This document shows, piece by piece, positions 1 to 12,200 of a stretch of DNA of 64,000 bases. The stretch covers positions 281,513 to 345,512 of the forward strand of contig VFFE01007186.1 of the NCBI GenBank assembly GCA_008921705.1, written 5' to 3'. The position numbers and the translations under genes were made by a program. How positions within the stretch are numbered: position 1 is the stretch's first letter; each line of letters starts with the position of its first letter. Origin of the DNA: Burhinus oedicnemus. Its lineage: Eukaryota > Chordata > Aves > Charadriiformes > Burhinidae. The notes under the pieces were generated by a model that was given only the letters and a program-made list of their open reading frames with translations, did not search any database and had not been told where the DNA came from.

Positions 1-1086
1 TAACCTTGTGTCAACCTTTGTGAAGGGTGCACAGCAAGTAATCATAAATTTTTAGAGCTTATGCATCACAGAAAACCAAGTATTCTTTAGGCTGAATAAG
101 CCTCTTCTAATAATTTAGATTTTTCACCTAAAAATGCAGTAGATAAGCAGCTAATAAGACATACACAAGAGCATAAAAATTTCCCACTATTGCTATGACA
201 AATCCAGCTTGTGTTAAAAAACTAAGATTTAAAGAAGCCGTTTCAGGTCCCAGTTGGTTTGAAAAAGTGACTTGACAATTTCAGATTCTGTGCAAAGATG
301 ATTTTTATTGAATACTGACCATGCAAGCACATTAGAAAAAGGTTAAAGACTCATTTGCTATTCTGCCATTCTGGTCAGTCAGCAAAGAACACTTTTCTGT
401 TGCACTTTGGCAGAGAAATCCTAGTCCCACATGAGAAATACATTTTATAAAATCAAGGAATTGTATTGTATACTTTCATATTACATATCATAAACTGCGT
501 GGGAAAACTTTTGGGATCAACAAGTAGAATAGAGGCAGAAAAATCTAAGGAATTCTAATGCTAAAGTCTTGTCTATATACACACATATCCATATGCTGTG
601 GAAATATCTACAGAAACACAAGGGTGACTTGACTCATTGCAGACACGTATGCATATGCAATTATATATGTACTTTCAGATATTCATGACATTCTCTAGAC
701 CAAGATCTCATTTGCTTATCTTGAGACATTTTTCCAGAAGAAAATTCAACTCTCATTTTCCTGTACTAGGTTGTGTTAAATGGATTGACATTATCTCTTT
801 GGCTACGCAAAATTGAACACTCCCTTTTTACAGAACTGGTATTGTTCTGCTGCTGTAACACTGTATGGGGGTACTTAGAAGGGTGAATCATTAAATAATT
901 ACGCAATCTGCAAAATGATCGATTGATTTGTCTAGTTGCTGCCAAATGAGATAATTATAGCATAGCAACCGTCTTTTAAAATAAAGTGATTTTTTCAGCC
1001 CATTCCCAGGCTCTGTGTACCTGTATTATTAAAACAAAGCCCTGTTAATTAAATGTAGCCTATCACAGTAGCAGTTCATAGTTTTC
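1..1086. other. Unique AT-rich noncoding sequence
   Basis: No reading frame of note, no recognised repeat and no RNA gene are visible. The stretch is AT-rich and broken by stops in all frames, consistent with intergenic or intronic DNA. It ends where the first CR1 3' fragment begins. Confidence 0.55.
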
Positions 1087-1189
1087 TCACAGAATCACAG
1101 GGGTCGGAAGGGACCTCTGGAGATCATCTAGTTCGACCCCCCTGCCAGAGCAGGGTCACCTAGAGCAGGTTTTTTCTTCTGAACGTCCA
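1087..1189 (-). mobile_element. Old CR1 LINE 3'-end fragment
   Basis: Read on the minus strand this is the untranslated 3' end of a CR1 LINE. On the plus strand it starts with a decayed tail (CACAGAATCACAG), followed by the usual CGGAAGGGACC block, the ATCATCTAGTTC block and the CCTGCCAGAGCAGGGTCACC block. The match seems to resume after a short T-rich insertion at about 1171-1178 (GAACGTCCA). Wording of this kind (CCTCTGGAGATCATC, TAGAGCAGG) belongs to an older CR1 subfamily than the copies at 8.3, 38.7 and 55 kb. No coding sequence is left. Confidence 0.85.
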
Positions 1190-3040
1190 TAACTATGTAT
1201 CATAATTCAGTGTCTCTGGTGCTCAAAGGCAGATAGTTGCCATTCCTTCTGTCTTAATACTGTAGCTGCGTTCCTGTTCAGGTATTCCACACAAAGCTGA
1301 GTAAATTGAAATTCTGGTCTGCAGCTGCCTGATTTTGCATTGCAAAGGAATGAGGACCTTTATTTCACTCCACAAACAGCAACAGTTTTCATTATCCCTT
1401 AACAGGACATGCAGCCAGAAGAAGAGAACCAGGGTGGTGGACAGCTATGAATGTGATGTAACTACCAAAGGCCATGCTAGATCACAACTCTGTTTCAAAA
1501 CTTAAGTGTGTACGGGTAGCAGGGTTCATATCATGATACAGCTGGCTACCACCCACCCAAAATCCGTGTTTTTCAAAACAGTGAAAATTACGCAGTGCAA
1601 AATACATTTAACCATTTTCTAATTACTAAACTTTCCTGTAAGACATTTATTCATTCCCATTGCTCCATGTTGTACAGTACAGTGAGCGTCTTTTGGGCTT
1701 AGTACATTACAGACCGCAGAAGACATGCTGCAAGAAGCAACATGGTTGTACAGTAAAAAGTCAGGGATAAATACAGCAATATGCAGCTGAATTTATGGTA
1801 AAAATTCTCTTGTAAAATTACAGCTTGTGTTTAATTTAGAATTATATAAATTTCTGCAGTATGATATTTTTTAGGACCAGGAGTACCTCAGAATTTTTAT
1901 TAAACAAATGCTTTCTAAATAAAAGAAATATTTTTGTGGATTTGTCCACTTTTTGCATTCTTTCACCAGCAAAACCTAAACCCAAAACTGGAATATTTAA
2001 AATGAATCTTGTCTTGCAAAATCAAACCTAAAAATTCTTCCTTTCAACTCCTCTTGAAAGTATTTGCATGACAAATGAAAATAAATTTCTTATTTTTTTT
2101 TAAAAGGTCTTTTCAGGTTTCTTGGGAAATGGCAGTTTCAACTAGACCTGCTAATTCTGCAGCTCAAATACTTACAATTTAAATATTTGTAAAGAGTGAG
2201 AGAAATAACTTCATTTTCTATAGCTGATTCTGAAACCTTTGTTCCTTTTCTTTGAATAGGCGTAGACAAACATGTAATTTGTCCTGGCTTTTGTCTAACT
2301 GCAAACAAAAGATTAGGTACAGCTGAACATGCAAGGGGAAAGACAAAAGCAAGCATTGTCAAACACTTTCCATTAGCTGGATTTTTTTCTGAAAATGCCA
2401 GAATGCTGCAAAGCTTTTCTTCGCTTTGTTTTAGTAATCATATCCAGTGGGTATGGCTATCTTCTTAGCTCGCTCTCAAGGAAATTGACGGGTCAAAACA
2501 CATACACGCTTATGATTGGGGTGATGTCACAGGCTTGTACATCTTCTGCTGGAAGTAAGGCTTTTGGATCACAACTAAGATGAAAAAAGCTTAATTGTTT
2601 GAGTCAAAACCCAGGTGATTTTGAGATACTATTTCCACCAGACTTGGAAAAGCCTTCTCTTGGTATATCAAAAATGGAGAAGTAGAGAGAAGAAGGAAAC
2701 CATTCAGAAGACTAAAGAAGTTCTTGTGGGACACCAAAAAAAAAAAAAAAAAGAGCTAATGTTTTGAAAAATTACATTTTTCATGCCTGTTTGTGCAATA
2801 ATGCCTTCCCTAGCATCTTCCTTTTTCTTACTCAAGTAAAACCTCTTCTTGCTCTCTTAAGATTTTAGAATGTACCACAATTTCCACTACTTGTATTCAT
2901 TCTTCTAGTACAACTTGATACTTGTTTTATTATTCAGCACTTCCTTTTCACAAGAACTCCTGCTTCCTTTTCTTGTCTGTGTCTGTAGCCTTTCTGTTCT
3001 GTTATGCTGTACCACGTTGCACTCTAACTTCACTCATACA
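1190..3040. other. Unique noncoding sequence with homopolymer runs
   Basis: Nothing gene-like is visible. It contains a T run near 2092-2101 and an A17 run listed separately. Short open frames near 2.14-2.58 kb and 2.9-3.26 kb show no domain and no supporting splice or promoter signals. Confidence 0.5.
2736..2752. repeat. A17 homopolymer
   Basis: Uninterrupted run of 17 A. No retroposed sequence can be recognised upstream of it, so it is treated as a simple homopolymer and not as a poly(A) tail. Confidence 0.9.
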
Positions 3041-3063
3041 CAAACAAACAAACAAACAAAAAA
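3041..3063. repeat. (CAAA)n microsatellite
   Basis: Five perfect CAAA units followed by three A, then a C-run. A plain tetranucleotide microsatellite. Confidence 0.9.
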
Positions 3064-6000
3064 CCCCAAAGGAAAAAAATGCCTTCTTCCAGTTGCAGCG
3101 CTAGCTTTTCCTGTCTGTTCTCTGTACAACAAATTTTATCAAAGTGCCTTGTGTGCCTATCGATACACATACACACTTTCATATTCTGACGCATTGGTAC
3201 AAAAGACAGACACACCTCAAAATCTAAATTCAGTGCTTTCAACCTGCTGTATTAATAAGTAGGTAACGTCATTCTAATTGTACTCATTGCAGTTATTGGC
3301 TTTTGGTTCTGTTGTATTTAGAGAAGGTGGCATAGTAAAGGGCGATCAAGAGCAAGTCAGTGCATTAATGGATGGGTGGGATGGCACAGCAGCTGTGAGC
3401 AAGGTAATACTATAAATGGTCATTTATTCTTAATTGAACTCACATTTCTTTTTCTTTCCCTTTTTTTTTTTGGTGACTTTGGGGCAGATTTTTTATGTGT
3501 GTAGCCCCACCTGAGAGCAGCAGAGTTCCTTCTCATATATTAAAAAAATCTCTAGCAAGAAGAAAAAAGATTCAGATAGGTCAAGCAGGGAACAGCTGCA
3601 GCCCACAATACTTTTATGTTGGCGAGTACGTGTAAAACCTTCTTGCACCGTAATGCGTAAGCATGAAGAAAATTATAGCAAATTGTACCACAAGGCAGAT
3701 TTTATACAACAGGATTGTACCCTGCAGAATCCCTCGTTACATAACTTCTGCTTCTAAAGAAAAACAGCTTTTCTCTACTGATACCCAAACATATAAATTA
3801 TACTAGATTTACTTAAAATACACTTCTCTGACAGATTTCCTTATATCTTGTCCACATTTTGTAATAGAGATCAGAGGCTGTCCTTAGCAGTGTGACCCTT
3901 TATTTTTTGATCAGATCACAAGTTCACGTACTTGTTATTAAAATTTCATGTGGAGAAAACAAGCAGCTTAATACAAAACGCAACTAACATAAAATGAACA
4001 CGGAAATATCATAGTAATGTGCTGTCCAGTTTTAGAGAAAAACACAAGTACGTATTTTAATTTGATACCCATACTTTAAGGTTAACTTATTTGTTGGAGT
4101 TCTACTACGTGGAAAAGTTTCTGATTCTTGAAAAACTGTGGGAAAATCCCATATTTTAGTTTTAAGTAAGGCACACCAATTTTAACCATTTTTTTTTTTA
4201 ACTTCTGGAGGTAACTGTAGTTCCCATTAATTTGGGTAACTGATAATAACAAATTTCATCAAAAACACAGGAAAAGACATTTCATTTTTCTCCTCTGTTC
4301 TTTGGAGACATGAATCCAGCACTCGATAGAGTTAATGATCCTTCTAGTTGGAATTGTTATATTTCACATAAAACAGGTTTTTAATAAAACAATCATTTCT
4401 GAGACAAAGTATCTGATTTCCTACCCTGTAACTAGTCCCTGCCACACAAGCTTTTAATTTTGTTAACTAAAATATTAGCAACCAGACAAGTAGATTTTTG
4501 CTTACTCTACTGTATGGGCTAATGATATAAAAAAATCAGGCTTTTTATTCTACCAATGACTTAATCTGAAAGAAAAAAAAACGTGTTAAATCTAATTCTA
4601 CTAATCTAATTTTAATAGTAGAATTCATTGGTATGAAAAGAGACTCCAAAATGTGCTCTTAGGAGTATTTTTAAGAAGGTTTGGAAGAAGATTTGGGTAT
4701 CAGAAGACTTGGGTATCAGAAGATTTGCTGTCATTCAAGAGAGAAAAAATAAAAATCGCCATGATGAATGGCTCTAATCCCTGATGTGCCAAGCAGAAGG
4801 GTCACTCCTCCTTCTCTCTGAACCTAGCTGTATCTCAGCATTTGTTTTTCCCCAGATGAAACTGTATGATAATTTCAGTCAAATGCATACAGGATTTTGC
4901 GATGTTGATGGCATGTTTTGGAAAAGGCATATTTTGGTTAATTTAGTGTTTGTAAATATAGCTTTCTTCCAACATTAACACATCCGCACACCAGATAAAC
5001 AAACTAACAGCCAAAAATCTGCCCAGCTCTCAGTACCAGTCATGTGTCTATGTCATCTGTAAAGGAGTATTTTAAAAGTATATCAATGTGTTAAAAGTTA
5101 TACCTGTGCATTTGTCTTCCCTTAGCAATTGAGTAATTGGGAAGAAAAAAAATTGAATCAAAGTCTATTTAGTTGTTTTCAATAGTAGAATTAGTTGTTA
5201 TGAAAACACAAGCATGTTACTGTTTGGCTAAAACAGAGCAGGCAGTGTGAAAGTGATCGTGAGATCAAATAGTGTATTAAAAACAGATGAGCTTTGGCAC
5301 ACAAAGTGGCTTTCCTGTGTTCCTGATATCACTTTGATTCCTATGCTCAGCAGAGCATGAATGAACTAAGGACTGCAATGCTGTGTTTCTTTTTGCAGTG
5401 AGCTAAATAACAGTTGAGATTTTCCTTAGCCAAATCTACACCCTGTACTGGGGAAATATGGATTCTACTAATTAATATATGGTTTGATATAATCTAATCA
5501 GAAATTCTTTTGTAAATAAGAGGGTAGTTTGTCTGATAAGGATGAAAAGTAGAAAACCAGATGGTATGCAAGGTTCAAATTCAGATTTATGTGGTGGATT
5601 TCTGGCTGAAGCTTGTCACAACCAAGTCCCACTCATTTGTGAACACTGAAATAAGGGGGATTTCTTGAAAAATTCTGAGCAGGGATGTATTTTTTTTATT
5701 TGTCATCAAAACCATTGTGAATCTAATTTTGGAAGACAGGTAGCTTGGAAACTGAAGCAGTGAATAAATCCTATTCTGCATGAATGAGACTTAGCAAGAC
5801 TCTGCCTTAGCAACCACCAAGCAACTATCAGATGATCTAATATCAAGGGTAGCTGGCACCACGGAACAGCTTGCTAGCAGCTGAGATCTGATGGTTTGTA
5901 ATGTGTAGGATGTGATTATTAATTAAAAAATAAGAAGCATTGGCATGTGCTTGTTTAAGATAGGGAAGACACAATGTTAGAACCAGAAACCATTACAAGT

Positions 6001-6280
6001 CCTAGACTTGCACAGCAGCCTCACCAAACAGACTCATTGGGTCAACTGTTGCCACTACAAGAAAATGAAACCCTACAGCAACTGAAAGCGTGAGTTGCAT
6101 AAAGTTAATAAGCATTTCTATATCTAACTACATATAGTGAGAGTGCTGTTGTGATTTTTTTTCTGTTTCCCTAAGCTTTAAAGGCAAGAAGTTCCTGAAC
6201 TTTCTTCCTGAAGGACTCTCTTAGAGCCTGTCAGACACTGTTAGTGCCAGGCTTTATCTCATATAAACCGGTCACACATA
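3064..6280. other. Unique AT-rich noncoding sequence
   Basis: No supported gene or interspersed repeat is seen. It includes pyrimidine-rich patches (about 3447-3472), an A/T-rich stretch around 4.55-4.62 kb and the 16-bp tandem repeat at 4689. Open frames here are all under 70 codons and lack any recognisable domain. Confidence 0.5.
4689..4727. repeat. 16-bp tandem repeat, about 2.4 copies
   Basis: The unit AGATTTGGGTATCAGA occurs at 4689-4704, again at 4705-4720 with one change (T to C at the fourth base), and starts a third time at 4721-4727. It is a small local duplication in otherwise unique sequence. Confidence 0.9.
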
Positions 6281-6830
6281 CCCAAGTGCTCTGGCTGCTG
6301 CTTCTGCTGCTGCTCCTGAAAGGTGGGTGCTGGAAGAGAAAATGACCCATGAAAATCCCTCCTCATGACCGCACCTGCCTGCGCTGCCTCTGGCAAAGGA
6401 GAACATCAACACCCCACAGCTGTTTCCTGCATACTTACCTTCACGGCCTGGTTTTTATCCTGGCTCTCAGCTTTTGCGTTTGGGGTCTGTTGCATAAATT
6501 AGATGACCTATTTTCAGGCTGGCCCATGTTGGGATTAGGGAAGGAAGAAGCAAGAGGATATCCCAAGAGGGGATGGAGCATGAAGCCCCAGCAGAAGTTC
6601 CGCAGCTTTTGACTTTCTCTTCCGTTCTTTTATGCCTCTCTTCCTTGGTCAAAGTGTTTCTCTCTGTGGCAGCAAAGCTAACAGGCACAGGCTGACAAGA
6701 GATGAACAGGGACAGCTGGTTACAGCACAGGCTGGCATGTACTCCTTGTATGGAGTAGCAGCTGATTTGTTGGGACATGGATTTCAAGGAAAGGTCAATC
6801 AATTTAAGGTATGAGAATCACCTATACAGA
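6281..6830. other. GC-richer patch with CTG-rich stretch and splice-like signals
   Basis: This block stands out from its AT-rich surroundings. An imperfect CTG trinucleotide tract lies at about 6292-6317. On the minus strand it holds a consensus splice donor (AAG then GTAAGTAT, GT at 6438-6437) and, upstream, an acceptor-like pyrimidine tract ending in CAG at 6692. The segment between is listed as a candidate exon. Overlapping open frames of 87 and 111 codons on opposite strands show no known domain. It may be a conserved noncoding block or part of a noncoding transcript. Confidence 0.35.
6439..6691 (-). other. Candidate exon, minus strand
   Basis: Seen in the sequence: on the minus strand, a pyrimidine-rich tract ending in TTGTCAG (AG at 6693-6692) is followed 253 bases later by a donor matching the vertebrate consensus (AAG then GTAAGTAT). 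Within it, one frame holds an in-frame stop followed by an ATG in weak context and 19 open codons running into the donor (start MQQTPNAKAE). Another frame is open for most of the segment but stops before the donor. I do not recognise the peptide. This could be a first coding exon, a noncoding-RNA exon, or chance. Confidence 0.18.
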
Positions 6831-8271
6831 AATGCTGGAGCTGAATTGGTATGAGCTTTCTAGCGGTGACAGCATAGCCTCAGCTTCAGGCTATTATTCA
6901 TCAGCTAGCTTTCTCCTTTCTGTTGCTTTCTTGAAATAATCCTGAAATCTCGTACTCTGCTTATAGAAAATAAATACTTTACTTGTACGGGGATGTCAGG
7001 CTAACCCATTCTGAGTTTGGGTTACCAAATAACAAACTGATTAGAGCAGATCAATAATTTACAGAACTGAGTATCAGACATCCCTACTAATCCATGAGCC
7101 TGCATGTTCCCAAATGTGGTGTTTATTTTCTTCACCTTATTAATGGTTTAAAATAAAAAATCCATACAAAAGAAGTAATTTTCCCAGCGGACATTATATC
7201 CAATTTTCCAGCCTTAGTTCAGCCCATAATTGTTATACTAAAGATGGAACAAACAACATTTGAAAAGGTATTAAACTGTCTTAAGATTTTTTTTAACCAC
7301 TTAGGTTTTAACGAAATTTTTATCATGAGTGTGATTCAAGTACTGCTGTGCTGATGAGTTTCTTGTAGTTCCCTTTCAAATATTTTCTGCAGACCACTGT
7401 TGCCTATGATTTCTACCATAACCAGGAGTGTAATGACAGCATCAAGAACCATACTAGCACTCTTTTAAATCCATCTAGTTTTAAAAAAGCCACAAATAAA
7501 CAAATAAAAAAAAAACAGATGCAAAAAATCCTCAGCAGTATGGTATTCACTGTAGACTACTATTCCCAATCTCTGACAGGTTTGTATAAACCCATCTTGA
7601 CACATTCTCACAGCATTTGTTTCTTAAACTAGACAGATTAAATTTATTTTTAGTACTTCCATAAGTGCAGTGAATGTTCCCCCAACTGTAGTCTATACAC
7701 ATGGTCAGTGACAAGACACTGAACTCTCTGAACTTGCTGGTCTGATCCACTGAGGTGTTAATTTTTCTGTTCTAACCTGCTTTGAGGAGTGAGTGCTAGG
7801 TCTCTCAGCAGGTCTGTCTGTGTAAAAATACTACTCTGAGAAATGTAGACGTTACTGTAGTAAAGGAAAGTTAATTTGGTTTGTTTGTTTGTTTTGGTTT
7901 TCCCCTGTTAAAATAAAGTTAAGAATCACCCAGAGTTTTGGGAATTACAAATTGACAATTATCTAGCTGTTAAAAGTAGCAGTTGCAACCAATGTCTCTT
8001 CATCTTGACTGATTTTCTTAGTGAAGTCCTCCCAGTTCAATTACTAGAACAGTTGGATAACCCCTTGTCCCTTGTTACTACATGCCTGACACCACTGCCC
8101 TTTCCCAGAATATGTTTCACTGAACTGAGGGATTCCGTCAGACTCCTTATCCCTCAGTACAGGAGGCTCCAAAAGCAGCAGAATGAGGTTAAGCAATGAA
8201 GTGGTAGAGTTGAGATACAGCTGTAAGGAGGATGTTGTCATAAGAGCACAAAATGCAGGGAAGGCTGAAGG
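6831..8271. other. Unique noncoding sequence
   Basis: No gene is supported. It contains a short (GTTT)n tract at about 7878-7895 and A-rich runs near 7506. Frames between 7.5 and 8.2 kb are short and featureless. The segment ends at the poorly defined 5' truncation point of the CR1 copy. Confidence 0.5.
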
Positions 8272-8280
8272 GTAAGACTG

Positions 8281-9075
8281 GTGAAGGCATATTGTGAAGT
8301 TGTTGACGTGCTGGAGGGAAGGTATGCCACCCAGAGGGACCTGAACAGGCTTGAGAGGTGGGCCCGTGCCAACCTCATGAAGTTCAACAAGGCCAAGTGC
8401 AAGGTCCTGCACGTGGGTCGGGGCAACCCCATGCACAAATACAGGCTGGGTGGAGAATGCATCGAGAAGAGCCCTGAGGAGAGAGACTTAGGGGTGTTGG
8501 TAGATGAGAAGCTCAACATGAGCCGACAACGTGCACTTGCAGCTCAGAAGGCCAACTGCATCCTGGGCTGCATCAAAAGAAGCATGGCCAGCAGGTCGAG
8601 GGAGATGATTCTGCCCCTCTACTCCACTCTTGTGAGACCCCACCTGGAGTACTGCGTCCATCTCTGGAGCCTCCAACATAAGAAGGACATGGACCTGTTG
8701 GAGCAGGTTGAGAGAGAGGCTACCAAGATTATCAGAGGACTAGAACACCTCTGCTATGAGGACAGGCTAAGACTGTTAGGGTTGTTCAGCCTGGAGAAGA
8801 GAAGACTCCGGGGAGACCTTATAGCAGCCTTCCAGTATCTGAAAGGGGCCTACAAGAAAGCTGGAGAGGGACTTTTTACAAGGGCATGTAGTGATAGGAC
8901 AAGGGGTAATGGCTTCAAGCTGGAAGAGGGTAGATTTAGATTAGATATTAGGAAGAAATTCTTTACTGTGAGGGTAGTGAGGCATTGGAACAGGTTGCCC
9001 AGGGAAGCTGTGGAGGCCCCATCCCTGGAAGTGTTCAAGGCCAGGTTGGATGGGGCTTTGAGCAATCTGGTGTAG
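8281..9075 (+). pseudogene. CR1 ORF2 C-terminal fragment (264 open codons)
   Basis: This is the C-terminal third of the CR1 ORF2 polyprotein, downstream of the reverse transcriptase catalytic box. The frame opens at a GTG, not an ATG, because the element is 5'-truncated. It runs unbroken to a TAG at 9073-9075. CR1 landmarks in order are [18 protein letters not shown] (about residues 23-40), [73 protein letters not shown] and [18 protein letters not shown], ending in DGALSNLV. The family protein is roughly 900-1000 residues, so about three quarters is missing, including endonuclease and the FADD motif; it can have no enzymatic activity. The lack of any frameshift or stop over 264 codons suggests a fairly young insertion compared with the 55-kb copy. 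Confidence 0.92.
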
Positions 9076-9116
9076 TGGGAGGTGTCCTTGCCCATGGCAA
9101 GGGTGTTGGAACTAGA

Positions 9117-9216
9117 TGATCTCTAAGGTCCCTTCCAACCTAAACCATTCTATGATTCTTTGATTCCATGATCCTTAAGGTCCGTTCCAACCTAAACTAT
9201 TCTATGATTCTATGAT
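9117..9216 (+). repeat. Tandem duplication of the CR1 3' terminus
   Basis: The block ATGATC(TC/CT)TAAGGTCC followed by TTCCAACCTAAAC and ATTCTATGATTC appears at about 9117-9160 and again at about 9168-9211, offset by 52 bases. The second copy differs at a few positions (for example GGTCCG for GGTCCC). Both carry the tail octamers, so the element effectively has two successive 3' ends. Confidence 0.85.
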
Positions 9217-12200
9217 ATTGAGGCTTTATGGACAAAGCTGCAGAGCAACACAGCAGTTTTGGTGATGTTCAGCTTCACAGAGGCTTTGGTTACATGGCAG
9301 CAGTTGGAGGCTTTTGGCTCCATAGATCAAATGGAGTATTAATTTATCTAGGATTGCCTGGTCAGGTCCATCGGCTATTTAAGGAATGATACGTATAAAT
9401 ATAAAGTAGAAAATGTGTGCTAAAAATAATACTTGTGGGTTTGATATTTAAAGACCCAATTAATCCCATTTAAAATTGTAAATGGAATTTTTTGTGTCTA
9501 TTAAATTTAAATTTATCTCCTAGCATTTTTTTTTTTTTTAATAAAATGGATTCTCTTTCAGGTGTGTAATCATAACATGAGTTTTTTAGCAACATTTTAT
9601 TTTATGGAAAACATTTATATCCAGAGGTGGCTGGAAGTTTTAATTGATTTTTCACATTTCACTGCAGTCAGTTTTTGCAAGTACTTCTTGTTCATTCTCA
9701 GTAATGTCCAAACTCAGATTTAATTTTGATGTGGTAAGGGGGTTACTGTGCCTAGAATTCCAATATATTACTAGAAAATATTTTTAAAGTTTAATGTCAA
9801 ATAAAGTATGTTTATTCATTTTGTGGATGTTAAACTTCAGCTTATATGTTTCAAGTATCTCCTGAGTTTTAAGCTGTCTACATAGCACAAATGCTGGGAT
9901 AGATTCTGCATTCCTAGCCTGAATAGTATTTTATTTTTCAAATCATCTCAATTAAACAGAAAGACTACTTAAAGAATACGTTTTTGACCCTGAAACATCT
10001 AACCCCATATGATTTCAAGCAGGGGAATTCTCACTGAAATGACTTCTGAGGTTTTATCCATACGACCAATATGTGTATGAGGATTTACAGGATTTAGCTT
10101 ACTATGTGCAGCAGAAGGAAAGCCTGATACAGTATGTGGTCAACAGTTCATACTTAGTAGATAATTTAAAAGGTAGTTCATATTTTCAACTACCATACAT
10201 ATAGCTGACTGTATACTGGACTAGAATTTCCCGGGTTTAGGTGTTAAAGTTTATGAGAAATAGGACACATGAAAATAAAAATGTATAATATCCTGTGTTA
10301 GCAGATTTTCCTGTAATTGCCATATGACAGCAATTGCTGCACTGTTGATATATATTTTTCCTCTTCCTTATATTGTGGGTTGCAATACAATCAATATCGT
10401 TTGCTTGCTCAAAGGCGAAATGTGTGTGTATTTACAAAATGAGGTCTGATATTGTACATTGGCTGCGTTAAAGGATACAAGTCAATGTGCATCACCAAGC
10501 AATATATCAGAAGGATTTGGTGAGGGGAAGGTTAAGGGGAGATATGTCTTTTCTCTCAGGCCAATACTGTCACTGAGGAGGAAAACTTGCTCTTTAGACT
10601 GTGGCAAAAGCATATGTTTTTTCTTCACCCCTGCCCACCCCACTCCAGCAGCAAATTCAAGTAGAAGCTCTAATCTTTATTGGTTTTATGTCTGCTGGGC
10701 AAATTTTAGGAGCATGGCTTTAAAACTGAGAACAAACTTGGAGAAAATATAAGCAGTGGCGGAGTGACAGTGACTGGAAGGATAGCATAAGGCTTATTTC
10801 TTCATAGGTTGCACACAAGGGAGTCAGTAGCCTTTCGTACACACAAGATTCAGCAGTTTATCACCAGGACCAGAGAGGCAAGGGGGAGCCCAGCTTTTGC
10901 TGCCTGAGGACATCTTCCTGCAGAAGTTTAATTAAACTGCGTGCTCCTCTGTATTTTATCTTGTGAAAGGCTGGCCAGTGTTTCAGTTAATACCCCTGTA
11001 AATTCCTTTGCCAAGTGTCATTAATTTGACAGCAGCCTTGGGAAGCAAGGGGTCTTGAGGTCAAACGTATTTTGCCTCCCTGGGAATCTGGGACTGCCCT
11101 CAACAACAGCAGCTGGAAGGAGAAGAGAGCAAACAAGAGTTATACAGAAGATCTCTAATGACAAATATTGAATAATTTTTTTATAGGATCATTTTCAAAC
11201 CATATTTTAATCTCTATAAAGAAAATGCATTGTTCACCCTAAAAGGTCTTTTATGTCATCAAGTTTCTGTTTGGGAAACCAAATTCTGCTTATATCTGAT
11301 ATATAGATATTTACAGCCATATTGAATTTTATGTTAAAATAAATTATATGTCCATGGAATTTTATGTTCACTTTATTGTAGTTAAAACATATGTCAAATG
11401 CCAAATTGACAGTGTTAGTACTCCAAAGCTGAGGAGCTTCTTGCGCTGATGCATTCAGTGCCAGATCGGCTTATATTTGTTGACGTGAATGAAACTTTGG
11501 AATCATGTACCAGTTGAGAAGCTGAGGTTATATATTTTCCTCCACACTTGGACAACTCTCATTTAGATTATAAAAAGAGGGAGACACTGATGAAAATGCA
11601 AACAGTTGAGTAATGTCCTGAACATGAAGCTCCTGTAATCAGGAATAAAATAACTGAAGCTAATTAACTTTAGCACTAAAAAAAGAAAAGAACACATTTG
11701 CCAAAGAAGAAAGTAGCTCTTAGAAAGCAAAAGGACTCAGCCTGTTAACTGTATGGATCTGAGCCATGGCTGGGGAAAGAAAGTTTCCTTTAGCACGGAA
11801 ACGACTTATCTTCTCTGGGCTTCTGCCCCGTATTTGTCCATCCTCTTCCGACAGTGTTCTTTATCCCTTAGGAAAGCTGGGGAAGAGAACAGGCTTAATT
11901 AAAGATTGCCATTACTCTAAAACTTAGTGGGCATGATGTACTTTAATTGCTGCAAAATGATTTATTTCACTGCCTATTACTATTTCACTTAATTTCCAAG
12001 ATTTCATGTTGCCTAGCAGATTGTCAGAGCAATTAATTTTATTTAAGTAACTGAAGAAGTAACCTTAAAAAATAATCTAGTTTCACAGTGTATTTTTACA
12101 GGAAAAAAGATCCTTTTTCAACAGTTCCCAATGTGCTACATTTGAAGTTTTCTAAAATTCAATGAACAAAACTAATTTTTGAGATGAGAATAAGGAATAG

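Larger units (their letters stand above)
8272..9216 (+). mobile_element. CR1 LINE, 5'-truncated, with duplicated 3' tail
   Basis: CR1 copy of about 0.94 kb on the plus strand. It carries the C-terminal part of ORF2, the short 3' untranslated region and the ATTCTATGATTCTATGAT tail that is diagnostic of CR1. The 5' boundary is fuzzy: similarity is clear from about 8285 and doubtful from 8272, which places the truncation just downstream of the reverse transcriptase FADD box. The 3' end is unusual: the last part of the element occurs twice in tandem with a period of 52 bases (GGTCC at 9127 and again at 9179). No target-site duplication is evident, as is normal for CR1. The same subfamily recurs at 38.66 and 55.05 kb. 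Confidence 0.95.

Noticed and set aside
2915..3262. 115-codon frame across the (CAAA)n repeat
   Set aside because: The middle is a translation of the microsatellite (TNKQTK), and the ends have no recognisable features.
8044..8519. Minus frames of 130 and 93 codons overlapping the CR1 start
   Set aside because: They are antisense shadows of CR1 coding sequence plus flank, not genes.
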